Shown here: positions 32,579 to 40,566 of the stretch, in pieces
How positions within the stretch are numbered: position 1 is the stretch's first letter
Layout of the letters: the number at the start of each line of letters is the position of its first letter
Source of the DNA: Collimonas sp. OK307
GTDB lineage: Bacteria > Pseudomonadota > Gammaproteobacteria > Burkholderiales > Burkholderiaceae_D
DNA length: 64,000 bases
Assembly: GCF_900113705.1 (NCBI RefSeq)
Contig: NZ_FOQI01000008.1
Location: 62,001-126,000 of the forward strand
Direction: 5' to 3'
Made by a program: the position numbers and the translations under genes
The notes under the pieces: model-generated
Database searches by the model: none
What the model was told of the DNA's origin: nothing
Seen by the model: only the letters and a program-made list of their open reading frames with translations

Positions 32579-33906
32579 CTAACTCAGATGCGGTCTTGGT
32601 GGTAGGGGAAATCGTTGTTGATTTCACGCTTCCTCAAGATGGCGCTGAGTGCAAGCTTCGCTTAGGAGGCATCGTTCATGCCGCAAGAGGCCTCTGGGCA
32701 GCAGAACTGGAATACTCCGTCGCGGCTTTTTGTCCTCAATATCTTGCAGAAGATGCGCATCACTATCTTGCTGCTCATGGATGCAAAGAGTTCCTCTGGC
32801 TTGGCGACGTAGTCGGGGCGCCGAACGTAATTGTTATTGGGGAGCCGACGGAGCTCTCGAAGCAGGGTTATGAGGATTTGCTCCGGGAAAGCAAACAAAT
32901 CAGGCTGCGCGAACCTTTCCCGAACCTGGAGAGCTACCAACGTGTAGTTGTCTTCCCTGGCAAGTTCGACATTAATTTGTTGCTAGGAAAATTTTCTCCC
33001 ACCGCAAAATTTACGTTTGATGTCGCGTATGACGTTAAGGACCTGTCTTCACTTTGTGCTTTTCAAGGGCGCACGCAGGCCATCATCATCTCGACGTCGT
33101 CAGAGCTCTTTCTGGCTGTAGGGAACGAGAATATCGACGAATTGATTACTGAGGTTGGGAAAGTCTCTCCAGATATCTTCCTGTTGAAAGAGAATCGTGG
33201 CGGGAGCAGGCTCTTCAATCTGTTGGATGGCAGCGTTGAAGAAATTCCTGCGTCGTTAGGAAAAACCGTCAATTCAGTCGGCGTGGGCGACGTGTACTCA
33301 GCCGTCATGGTCGGATGTTCTAGTCGAGGCTGGGCCGAGGCTGCGTGGCGCGGATGCCAGGCCGCGACGGTTTATTCGCAGACCACTTACCCTGATGACG
33401 TGAAGCGGGATGTGCAGCGAAGCTTCAACCTACCGCTAGAGGTCCTGCGCACGTTAGGTGGAACGATGCTTCCCTGGCATGACCGTCAGCAGTTTTCTAT
33501 CTATCTGGCTGGCCCCGACTTTTCGTATGTCGAGAAACCAGAACTTGACCGTGCAGTTGACAGCCTTACTTATCACAACTTTAAGGTGCGGCGGCCAATC
33601 CAGGAAAACGGTGAACTCACACGGCCAGCAAGTAAATCAGACATTAATCGTACTTACCGCTTGGACTACCGGCTTTTGGTGGAGTGTGATGCCGTCTTTG
33701 CGGTCCCGCTCGGACGTGACCCGGGAACGTTGGTTGAAATCGGCATAGCAATCGCGTTAGGAAAACCTGTTGTAACCTTTGACCCGCGAAGGGAAAACGA
33801 CAACACGATGGTAGTGGGCGGAAGTGTTGTATACTCTTCGTCCCTTGATGAATGCCTGAAGGGGACCTTCAATTCTCTCGCTAAATTGAGGGCAGAATCG
33901 ACATGA
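32575..33906 (+). CDS. PfkB kinase-nucleoside 2-deoxyribosyltransferase fusion
   Basis: A 443-aa two-domain protein. Residues ~5-285 form a PfkB/ribokinase fold: LRLGGIVHAARGLWAAE near the N terminus, LLKENRGGSRLF, and NSVGVGDVYSAVM with the catalytic Asp (D239) of the G-x-GD motif. Residues ~305-430 form a nucleoside 2-deoxyribosyltransferase: FSIYLAGPDF (307-316), ECDAVFAVPLGRDPGTLVEI (D372, E388) and GKPVVTFDPR. The pair suggests transfer or phosphorylation of a base or nucleoside. It lies between the Gly-rich protein and the QueC-like enzyme with 4-bp overlaps on both sides, so it probably handles the substrate or product of that enzyme. Confidence 0.78.
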   Translation: MTNSDAVLVVGEIVVDFTLPQDGAECKLRLGGIVHAARGLWAAELEYSVAAFCPQYLAEDAHHYLAAHGCKEFLWLGDVVGAPNVIVIGEPTELSKQGYEDLLRESKQIRLREPFPNLESYQRVVVFPGKFDINLLLGKFSPTAKFTFDVAYDVKDLSSLCAFQGRTQAIIISTSSELFLAVGNENIDELITEVGKVSPDIFLLKENRGGSRLFNLLDGSVEEIPASLGKTVNSVGVGDVYSAVMVGCSSRGWAEAAWRGCQAATVYSQTTYPDDVKRDVQRSFNLPLEVLRTLGGTMLPWHDRQQFSIYLAGPDFSYVEKPELDRAVDSLTYHNFKVRRPIQENGELTRPASKSDINRTYRLDYRLLVECDAVFAVPLGRDPGTLVEIGIAIALGKPVVTFDPRRENDNTMVVGGSVVYSSSLDECLKGTFNSLAKLRAEST

Positions 33907-34523
33907 AGAGAGCCATTCTCCTAGCTTCAGGCGGACTAGACTCAACGACTGTCGGGTACCGGCTGGCGTCAGAGGGCATTGAAGTCGTACCTATTTTTTT
34001 CGACTACGGACAGCATTGTGTAGACGTTGAATGGAGCCGGGTTAACGAAGTATTGCCCTCCAAAATGCAAAGGCCCGAAAAGTACGACATATCCGACATC
34101 TTCCGGGGTTCACAATCGCGCTTAATCCGCGAAGCGGACCTCTGGAATGAAGAGGTCAAAGACGATGACCTATACATCCCATATCGGACAATGTTGTTCT
34201 TTGCGGCCGCTGCCGCTAGGGCACAGACCATCGGTGTTCTGGACGTTTACACAGGCTTCATCAACAGTAACCATGCCAAAGAAATTGATTGCACCGCCGC
34301 ATTTATGAATAACCTTGAGGGACTTACATCGAACATTGGTCCCGTTCGTTTCCACACACCATTTCGCTACTCGTCTAAAGCCGATGTGGCGCGAGCTGCC
34401 GCCGAACTTGGTGTTCCAATCGGCAGAACTTACTCGTGCCAGGCTTCGGGGCAGTTTCCGTGCGGTGCATGCCCTAACTGTGTCGAACGGCTTAACGCTT
34501 TGATAGAGGCGGGGCTCGTATGA
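33903..34523 (+). CDS. QueC-like 7-deazaguanine synthase family enzyme
   Basis: A 206-aa protein with the PP-loop ATP pyrophosphatase motif SGGLDST (9-15), the QueC region IPYRTMLFFAAAAA and the zinc cysteines C179, C187, C190 and C193 (SCQASGQFPCGACPNC). Classic QueC makes preQ0 from carboxydeazaguanine with ATP and ammonia. No queD, queE or folE is beside it, and no TGT gene, so it is not a queuosine operon. QueC-like enzymes also occur in Qat and type IV CBASS defence systems. The overlap with both neighbours points to a dedicated role with the Gly-rich protein and the HhH glycosylase. Confidence 0.85.
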   Translation: MKRAILLASGGLDSTTVGYRLASEGIEVVPIFFDYGQHCVDVEWSRVNEVLPSKMQRPEKYDISDIFRGSQSRLIREADLWNEEVKDDDLYIPYRTMLFFAAAAARAQTIGVLDVYTGFINSNHAKEIDCTAAFMNNLEGLTSNIGPVRFHTPFRYSSKADVARAAAELGVPIGRTYSCQASGQFPCGACPNCVERLNALIEAGLV

Positions 34524-35185
34524 GCGGGATTGGGCCAAAAGGGGCTGCCATTGAGGTTCTACTTGCAGCACGTCGTATTGCCGACCACGCAAAGGACGAG
34601 GGCGCCCTTTGGGATGACAAGGCGCCACGGGCCACCTGTGAGCATGTGGGGGCGATTCTTGCAGACTCAGTGCTGCAAGCTGGGCTCAATTACGCGACAG
34701 TTGTGCGTCCGAGGGTGTTGGCTATTCTGCGAAATTATGCCCAAGTAGACACAGTTTCGGCCGTGTTTGGTCTGACTCAGGAACAAAAGACTGGTGAGTT
34801 CCTGAACTGGAGGCATCACGAGAAGGTGACTCGTTTCGAGACTTTAGTCGCTTTCTTGAAGGATTGGGATATCGAGGACGCTCAGGATTTGCGGACCCAC
34901 TTGGCAACCGAACGGTTTTGTGACGCTGTCCAGACTATCAATGGGGTGGGTCCGAAGACCGTTGATTATATGGCGTGCCTTGTGGGTATCGACTCTATCG
35001 CGGTCGACCGACATGTGCGTACGTTTGCGAAGAATGTTGGGGTCGAGAACAACGACTACCATTTTTTGCGGAGGTCGTTCTGCTGTGCTGCGGACCTGCT
35101 GGAACTCCCGCGGCGTGAATTTGACGCATGGCTTTGGAGAAGGGCCGCGTCTTCTGGGCAAAAACAGCTTAGCTTGGGTATTTAA
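34520..35185 (+). CDS. HhH-GPD DNA glycosylase-like protein
   Basis: A 221-aa helical protein with the helix-hairpin-helix TINGVGPKTVDYM (139-151, K146 at the lysine site) and IAVDRHVRTFAK (D163 as catalytic Asp), as in endonuclease III and 8-oxoguanine glycosylases. No iron-sulfur cysteine loop is present at the C terminus. HhH glycosylases remove modified bases and cut abasic sites. An OGG-like enzyme accompanies the QueC-like enzyme in type IV CBASS, which makes a common functional module plausible here without any cyclase. Last gene of the operon, starting on the ATGA overlap. Confidence 0.78.
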   Translation: MSGIGPKGAAIEVLLAARRIADHAKDEGALWDDKAPRATCEHVGAILADSVLQAGLNYATVVRPRVLAILRNYAQVDTVSAVFGLTQEQKTGEFLNWRHHEKVTRFETLVAFLKDWDIEDAQDLRTHLATERFCDAVQTINGVGPKTVDYMACLVGIDSIAVDRHVRTFAKNVGVENNDYHFLRRSFCCAADLLELPRREFDAWLWRRAASSGQKQLSLGI

Positions 35186-35299
35186 CGTCAGAACAGCTTG
35201 CGTTGCTGTTTCCTGCTAGGCTTGGCGCTGCGTGTATGCAGCTGCTCAGCCGGGTACGGATAATAAGCCAAATGGTCCCGCAGTATATTCAAAGTAAAT

Positions 35300-35465
35300 T
35301 ACATGTTCAAATAGTCATTTTTTCAATGCTATCGCGGCCTTTGAGGAGCTACTGGCGCAACCTGATTCGGCGCCTGAAGCTCTACGAAAGAAAACCGAAG
35401 CCGGGAAGATGGCCTTCACCTAAATGCTCTCTTGCTGTCCAAGGAGTGGCAGCCTAGTTGACAGA
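35300..35465 (+). pseudogene. Broken, diverged copy of the 346-aa gene's 3' end
   Basis: TTCAAATAGTCATTTTTTCAA matches TTCGAATAGTCATTTTTTCAA of the 346-aa gene (about 2116-2136) in its length bar one base, and similarity continues through TGGCGCAACCTGA and ATGGCCTTCACCT to the end of the gene. The copy has a stop (TAA) inside the segment equivalent to FTFIAPLL and no upstream coding part. It marks an old duplication or the edge of a lost module. Confidence 0.7.
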
Positions 35466-35466
35466 G

Positions 35467-35622
35467 TTAGACAAGCGTACGAAGAGCAATGATGAGAATC
35501 CGTAGCGAGAACCCCTTGTCTGCTTCAAGATTTCGCAATGTCCGAACACTGATTCCAGCCCCTTCTCCATAGTCGGCAACAATATTGCTGGTTATGGTGA
35601 AATCATTTTGGCTTGACACATC
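35467..35622 (-). pseudogene. Remnant of an XRE-type HTH regulator
   Basis: Minus-strand frame reading YGEGAGISVRTLRNLEADKG then FSLRILIIALRTL-stop. This is the second half of a Cro/C1-type helix-turn-helix (GVSxRTLxxLEAGKG pattern, as in HipB-like antitoxins). No start codon or first helix is found in frame, so it is a fragment. A plus-strand promoter overlaps its 5' end. Confidence 0.45.
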
Positions 35623-35642
35623 GTATAAATGCTCACTATTAT
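35613..35642 (+). promoter_or_regulatory. Sigma-70 promoter for the 563-aa gene
   Basis: TTGACA (35613-35618), 18 bases, TATTAT (35637-35642), about 180 bp before the ATG at 35823. TTCAGCCGAAC just downstream is part of a short inverted repeat (GGTTCAGCCGAACC). Confidence 0.6.
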
Positions 35643-35822
35643 CTAGATACGGTTCAGCCGAACCGTGGGTGAGTTGCTCCCGTCAGTGCACGCACCGGAC
35701 ACCGTCCGGCCTGGCAAAACCAGTTTGTAGTCACCTTTGTCCTCCCGGCTTTGGTTGAACTCTTGGAAAGCCGAACAACGCGTGCCGTTCATGACTGTGC
35801 TTTCCTTAACGGAGCTCATCCA

Positions 35823-37514
35823 ATGAAAAGCCCATCATCGGCCAATAGGCCAAAACCCACCCAGCTTACACCTGAAGCACAAGCAGCAGCCTTATGGGCA
35901 TATGTCCAAGCCAAGGTGCCTCGCTTTAGCATGGATGCCGCACGTGAAGTGGCAAATCGGTTGGACCTGCGTCCAGACGAAGCCCCCAAATCGCTTGCCA
36001 AGCGTCTACGCATTGAGTTGCAAAAACATCGCGTCAAGCTGAAACATACGAATGCATTGCAAGCAGCCTCGCATCTTGCAGGCTTTACGAGCTGGCACAC
36101 CAATGAAGGCGATGACGTTTATCGTCTGACGTTCGCTACTTTCGATGCGGACTTGATGGGTGAAACGCACTTCAGGTCCTGGGATGAACTGGCAGCCGAA
36201 TTGCGCAGTTGGGCTGACCGCCTACTAGCTCGGGGCCAGCTTCCACTCGGAGTACTCACGCTTAACTTTACCGGCCAAGTCTTGAACCTATCGACACCCG
36301 TGCCGCCAGAGAAGGACCATCCACAACAGAGCAATCAGGCTTGGCCGCTTGGCACCATCACCTCTGCAATCGACGAACAGCAGTGGCTCGACGGAGCATC
36401 AGCTGCGCTGGAGAAGCTACGTCGTCATCTTGAAGAAAACGGCCATGCCGTGCTCGATGGTTACGCAGTATTGCGACTATGCGCAGACTCTCTCGACCAA
36501 ACAGGACATCCGATGGCCGTGACCGCATCGGATGTCGTCAACTCGGAGCTTGTCCTTTTACGCGAGGACTTCGACGATGAACCCAACAGCGGCTATGAGA
36601 TAGCGCGAGGAGATGAACTGACCTGCTGGCATCAACTTGAGTTGTCCCTCCGTAAAGACGGAGCTCAGGCGACCCCCTCCGTTGAGGTCACTATTCCCAA
36701 TGAGGGAGCCGGAGCATGGCATGTCAATGGCATCCGCTACGTATGGGCCGTAGAGACGCTTAAGCCGCAGGCATATGTGCCTGGACGTGTGAACCGCCAA
36801 ATTGGCATTACCGATTGCGAACGATTGCTGCGCCGCTACAAACTAGCCAAGCGCATTCACGGCAAGGCCTTCAAGCATCACGAGCAGGCTAAGCATGTTG
36901 ACTACCTAGGCGGACCGCCTGAAAGCTACCGCATTGACCTGCATTTTCTTCTGCTGCAGTTGAATAGAGCCAACCTCACTTGGGAAAGTTACATCGAGAA
37001 TTTCGGCGCGGAACCGCTCCCGATGACGAACACCTTGCCTGTAGGATTCGTTTTCCAGCTTCTTGAGAACTTGCAGATTGACAAACCGAATCAAATTTTC
37101 GCCAGGCCTAATCTGTCCGAGATGGCGCGAGTCGACGATGACGGTTTGCTGCGGGCACTGATGTCAAGAGTCGAGCACGTACGCTATGTGACACCGTCCG
37201 ATTTGGATGAGGTCCGAGTCAGTGCATTGAGTGATGTCGTGGAGGAGTTCGCCAGCGGCTTGCATGCGCAGAAAATGTTTACCTCTGGTGGACTGCAAAT
37301 GGGAGACGAACTGCCTCATCTAGTTTGGGCTACTGACGCTGAAGAGTTTCGCTTGGCGGGTGAAGCGCTGGGCTTAGTTATGCACGCTGCTGTGATGCCA
37401 CACTTACATTCTACAAAAGGGATTTTGCCGGATGTACCAGATATGAAGGTTTGGCCTTGGGCATTTGGCAATGCCCTGTTTTTGCGTTTTGAACATGACG
37501 GGAGCCAGCAATGA
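35823..37514 (+). CDS. Large protein with glyoxalase-related-like helical N terminus
   Basis: 563 aa from the ATG with GGAG nearby; the frame is open to 35751. The N-terminal ~120 residues (TPEAQAAALWAYVQAKVPRF, LKHTNALQAASHLAGFTSWH) match the helical 'glyoxalase-related protein' domain common on plasmids and islands, where a short helix pair precedes GFxSWH/N. The rest (a beta-containing middle, WHQLELSLRKDG, VNRQIGITDCERLLRRYKLA) is unfamiliar. No signal or membrane segment. It overlaps a tiny gene at its stop codon (ATGA), followed by another. Function unknown; a mobile-element housekeeping role is possible. Confidence 0.6.
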   Translation: MKSPSSANRPKPTQLTPEAQAAALWAYVQAKVPRFSMDAAREVANRLDLRPDEAPKSLAKRLRIELQKHRVKLKHTNALQAASHLAGFTSWHTNEGDDVYRLTFATFDADLMGETHFRSWDELAAELRSWADRLLARGQLPLGVLTLNFTGQVLNLSTPVPPEKDHPQQSNQAWPLGTITSAIDEQQWLDGASAALEKLRRHLEENGHAVLDGYAVLRLCADSLDQTGHPMAVTASDVVNSELVLLREDFDDEPNSGYEIARGDELTCWHQLELSLRKDGAQATPSVEVTIPNEGAGAWHVNGIRYVWAVETLKPQAYVPGRVNRQIGITDCERLLRRYKLAKRIHGKAFKHHEQAKHVDYLGGPPESYRIDLHFLLLQLNRANLTWESYIENFGAEPLPMTNTLPVGFVFQLLENLQIDKPNQIFARPNLSEMARVDDDGLLRALMSRVEHVRYVTPSDLDEVRVSALSDVVEEFASGLHAQKMFTSGGLQMGDELPHLVWATDAEEFRLAGEALGLVMHAAVMPHLHSTKGILPDVPDMKVWPWAFGNALFLRFEHDGSQQ

Positions 37515-37681
37515 TTCCGAACGCTGATAAATTGCGCGAATTGATAGAGGTGTGCAGTATTTGCGGCCTCCTGGTTGTTCCACACCCGTCAATGCCTAAT
37601 GCTCCTGCGGCACCTGCGCAGCCTACTGCCTCAAGTTCCGTTTCACCTGCAAATCTTGGGGAAGAATCATGGGCGTCCTAA
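37511..37681 (+). CDS. Tiny 56-aa overlapping ORF
   Basis: Starts on the stop codon of the 563-aa gene (ATGA) and encodes MIPNADKLRELIEVCSICGL and a low-complexity Ala/Pro/Ser tail. One CxxC pair. The coupling overlap supports translation; otherwise unknown. Confidence 0.45.
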   Translation: MIPNADKLRELIEVCSICGLLVVPHPSMPNAPAAPAQPTASSSVSPANLGEESWAS

Positions 37682-37872
37682 ATCGCAATCCCAAAGGACC
37701 GGCGCCGAATCGCGAGAGTCCTTATTGTGCTTTTAAGGATGACCGCCATCGGTTGTGGGCGCTCATCTCTCGCGACATCAGGGCGGTCGTCGTTTGCGCG
37801 ATACTTCTGTTCGCTGAACCTGCACTGACTTCGCGTTTTTCGCATGTCCTGGCTATGTTTGGAGTAGCGTAA
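37669..37872 (+). CDS. Small 67-aa protein with one hydrophobic segment
   Basis: Overlaps the end of the 56-aa ORF in another frame; GGGGAAG just upstream can serve as ribosome-binding site. It has a basic N terminus and a hydrophobic stretch (AVVVCAILLFAEPALTS) that may span the membrane. No family recognised. From 37873 to 38011 no gene is seen. Confidence 0.45.
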   Translation: MGVLNRNPKGPAPNRESPYCAFKDDRHRLWALISRDIRAVVVCAILLFAEPALTSRFSHVLAMFGVA

Positions 37873-38011
37873 ATGGTGCTATTCACTCAAAATCCTCTAA
37901 CAGGGGCAAATACAATGAGCTACGCTAGGTTAAAAATTAGGAGGCATTTTGAAACTTGTAGACGAGACGATTGAACTTCTCTCCGGTACTGACCTGACTT
38001 TAGAAAATGCT

Positions 38012-38248
38012 CTAGTTAATAGATTGGCGCAGAAATGCATTTGACGTTGTGCGCTCTTCGGTTGGTTTCTCCCACCAACCCGGAAGTGCCAACGCGGTCA
38101 GGTGTAAATCGCCATCTGATGGATAGTGGCGTAGTAGTCGACGTGCTTCCGTGCGAACAGATTCCGGCACATCGGCACTACGCGCGAGTTCCTGGAGAAA
38201 TTCGCGGGCTTGTACAACGGAACGCGTACGCTCATGTGGCATTGTCAT
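38012..38248 (-). CDS. BPSL0761-family small protein
   Basis: A 78-aa protein opening MTMPHERTRSVVQAREFLQE with RTEARRLLRHYPSDGDLHL further on, the conserved pattern of the BPSL0761 family of beta-proteobacterial islands. Function is not known. It starts on the stop codon of the metallophosphoesterase gene (ATGA), so it is the last gene of the minus-strand operon 39915-38012. Confidence 0.72.
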   Translation of the reverse strand: MTMPHERTRSVVQAREFLQELARSADVPESVRTEARRLLRHYPSDGDLHLTALALPGWWEKPTEERTTSNAFLRQSIN

Positions 38249-39075
38249 AAGTTGTCCGTCGAAGTGACAGCATCTAGTGAATTGATATCAATGACGCACG
38301 CCCATTGAAAGGCAGGATTCTCGAATCGGAGGTCGCTAGCCTTTGCGACTTTAGTTCGATTCCAGGCGTAGCCAAGCGGATTTGCCACTACGCGACACCC
38401 GGCAACCAAGTAATCGAAGCTGTCGTGTACATGCCCATGCAGCCACAGGTCTGCCTTGAACAGTAGTTCGTCCAAGTTGCCGCTAACGAATGCCGCGTTT
38501 TTTGGGTCACCAGCGTAACGCGGATGAACTGACAGAGCATGTGGCCCGTGATGCGTGATGACGACGGTTTTTCCGTCATAGGGCTTTTTAAGTTCGCGTT
38601 CTAGCCATTGACGTGATTGCTGATGCTCGTCCAACGCTTTGCTGGCGGTGAAAAGCCCTTCCTGGCTACGAATCAGACGGTGGTCATTCAATACACGCTC
38701 GGCGTTGTCCATCAGCTGTCGCTGCGTTTGATTGCTCGGCAAGAGGTAGTCTGTCCACAATGTGGTTCCCAAAAATCGCACACCTCCAAAGTCAAGCGAA
38801 TCGTTGTCCAAAAAATGAACGGAAGTGCCTTCGGCCGCTTTGCGTAGGCCGACACGCGTCCGGTCAAACGAAAGGCCGTAAAACTCGTGATTGCCGGCTA
38901 GGTAGAAAACTGGCACAGGCCAGTCTTTGAAGAGTTCAATGGCTTGCATGCCATTTGCAATGTCACCGGCAAGAACCAACACATCCGCTCCGTACGCAGG
39001 CGCAATCAAGCGTTCGCCAGGGAAGTCCCGTTGAAGGAGCTCTAGGTGCAGGTCAGATGCTAACTGGATTTTCAT
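38245..39075 (-). CDS. Calcineurin-like metallophosphoesterase
   Basis: 276 aa. All metal-binding motifs are present: SDLHLEL (D-x-H), LAGDIANG (GD), LAGNHEFYG (GNHE), ITHHGPH and LHGHVHDSFDY (GHxH). The start is the ATG at 39073-39075, which overlaps the stop of the HAD gene; a TTG one codon upstream is less likely. Such enzymes hydrolyse phosphomono- or diesters of nucleotides or nucleic acids. The neighbouring HAD protein suggests the pair processes a common phosphorylated substrate. No signal peptide, so cytoplasmic. Confidence 0.8.
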   Translation of the reverse strand: MKIQLASDLHLELLQRDFPGERLIAPAYGADVLVLAGDIANGMQAIELFKDWPVPVFYLAGNHEFYGLSFDRTRVGLRKAAEGTSVHFLDNDSLDFGGVRFLGTTLWTDYLLPSNQTQRQLMDNAERVLNDHRLIRSQEGLFTASKALDEHQQSRQWLERELKKPYDGKTVVITHHGPHALSVHPRYAGDPKNAAFVSGNLDELLFKADLWLHGHVHDSFDYLVAGCRVVANPLGYAWNRTKVAKASDLRFENPAFQWACVIDINSLDAVTSTDNL

Positions 39076-39575
39076 CAAAATCGTTCCAACATTAATCGAA
39101 TTGCTTCTTGTATGGCCGGGTCACTGATGCCGCGCGTACCATCAGTTCTAATTAGATTGTCTCGACACCATTCCGGCCATCCGAGATAGTCGTCATCGAT
39201 TGCAAACCAGCTCTGCGGCCCTCTTCTGAAGACGTCATTGGCGATTTGCACACCACGCGGCAGACAAACAAACTCGTCCTTGCGCATGAGGCGATTATGA
39301 AACGTCGCCCCAATGACTTTGGCCTGTAACGACGGGGTTAACTGCTTCTTTGCAAAGTGATAGCTGCGCACACGCACCCAACTGGTCGACAAAACGATAC
39401 GCACATCTGGATGTGGTGCTAACAGTTCGTCGAGAATAGGTAACCATTCAAATAGCGTGCGACCTGGCGTATTCATATAAATACCGCTCCGCGGATGAAA
39501 ATAGACTTCTTGGTCGTGGACCACCCCGTCAAAATCGAGATAGCATAGTTTTTTGGAGTCCGTGGTTGATGCCAT
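39075..39575 (-). CDS. HAD-like phosphatase domain protein
   Basis: 166 aa from MASTTDSKKL; the open frame continues 54 codons further up but only through the preceding gene. The HAD motifs are CYLDFDGVVHD (motif I; Asp nucleophile), VLSTSWVRV (motif II) and FAIDDDYLGWP (motif IV). This compact form resembles the HAD domains found with RNA-repair and island proteins. The ATG comes one base after the stop of the 112-aa gene and the end overlaps the metallophosphoesterase start, so translation is coupled on both sides. Confidence 0.72.
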   Translation of the reverse strand: MASTTDSKKLCYLDFDGVVHDQEVYFHPRSGIYMNTPGRTLFEWLPILDELLAPHPDVRIVLSTSWVRVRSYHFAKKQLTPSLQAKVIGATFHNRLMRKDEFVCLPRGVQIANDVFRRGPQSWFAIDDDYLGWPEWCRDNLIRTDGTRGISDPAIQEAIRLMLERF

Positions 39576-39576
39576 G

Positions 39577-39915
39577 TTAAAGTCTTCTTCCTGCCTCGTG
39601 CACAATCCACTTCCACTCTGCTTCAGTACACATGTCGCAATCCTGCACATGTGCTTCTCGCGTAAAGCCGTTGAGCATTTCGCCGGTGCGACGAACCCGA
39701 TTTGCCAGGTTGCTAGCGTACTCATCGCAGATTTCAATGCGCTCGTCAGTCGGCGCTGGATAGAGCATGTCTTTGATAATATAGTCGAGTTCTAAGTTAT
39801 CCCAGGAACGACCTGCAGCTTTACATCGTACGATGTACGCCTGAATTTCCGCGTCTTGTTCGCGAGTAATCGGCAAGCCTCGAAATGCCCGGAATCCGTC
39901 GGATTCATTGTCCAT
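39577..39915 (-). CDS. Unknown 112-aa protein, operon leader
   Basis: Starts MDNESDGFRAFRGLPITREQ and is rich in charged residues and cysteines near the end (VQDCDMCTEAEWKWIVHEAG). The C-terminal pattern of a helix with W-x-x-WIV-x-E/R and the sequence RVRRTGEMLNG resemble the 133-aa protein at 40040 (WVIRRTGELLKW), so the two may be distant relatives. First gene of the overlapping 39915-38012 operon. Function unknown. Confidence 0.55.
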   Translation of the reverse strand: MDNESDGFRAFRGLPITREQDAEIQAYIVRCKAAGRSWDNLELDYIIKDMLYPAPTDERIEICDEYASNLANRVRRTGEMLNGFTREAHVQDCDMCTEAEWKWIVHEAGRRL

Positions 39916-40039
39916 ATTATTTCCTCTTGGAGCGCCTTGCGCTTCTCTCTTTAAGTCGCGGGCGTACTTTCTCGCGCACCCAAGGTGAAATTACAAATTC
40001 CTGCAGTCACATTCCTCGCCAACCGAACCGCTTATCAAC

Positions 40040-40441
40040 TTATCTAGTTGGCAGAGCTATCGAAGGCACGGGCCACTTGAGTAGCTCGCCGGTTCTACGA
40101 ATGACCCACCGCAATTCCTCATCGGAGGCCCAGCCTGTTTCCAGCAATCGTACGCAGTACTGGGCGAGAATTTCGGTTTCCGATAAGTGCGAGTATTTTC
40201 CTGTTCGGTTTCGGCGGCATTTTTCGACGAATACGTGGGCTAAGTCTTCGCACGTTTGCCAGCGATGAAATATTTCTGGTGGTGCGCAACCTTGCGCATA
40301 GAGTTTCCCCTCGTAATTGACCATTAGTAGTTTTGGTTGCGTTCCGGAAACTGTGCCGGTATGTCGGTGTAGTGGGAAGTCGGCAGGAATCCGTGAGAAA
40401 TCATACGGCAAGGCATTTTTAGATGGTTTGACCTTTTCCAT
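40040..40441 (-). CDS. Unknown 133-aa protein next to the right end
   Basis: No known domain. Notable are LHRHTGTVSGTQPKLLMVNY and EGKLYAQG at the front, which recall HipA-like N-terminal segments (SGVQPK.. followed by a strand), and a helical C-terminal half ending WVIRRTGELLKWPVPS. The HipA resemblance is limited to the TGTVSGTQPKLLM stretch and no kinase follows. It is the last gene before the right transposon end and is 124 bp from the next minus-strand operon. Confidence 0.55.
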   Translation of the reverse strand: MEKVKPSKNALPYDFSRIPADFPLHRHTGTVSGTQPKLLMVNYEGKLYAQGCAPPEIFHRWQTCEDLAHVFVEKCRRNRTGKYSHLSETEILAQYCVRLLETGWASDEELRWVIRRTGELLKWPVPSIALPTR

Positions 40442-40566
40442 GGCGGCATCTCAGGCATCGTTATTGGCGATACCCAATGTGCCACTAATTTTCTGGTGAG
40501 GGTAGTGCGTGCTGCTGTATCACAGCATAGCAATCGTAAATTGAATGGAGGCGAGCTGGTCGCTTG

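Noticed and set aside
32189-35185. Type IV CBASS, Qat system or queuosine biosynthesis operon
   Set aside because: No CD-NTase or TGT, no QatA/QatD, and no queD/queE/folE/tgt neighbours; only the QueC-like and glycosylase parts are shared.
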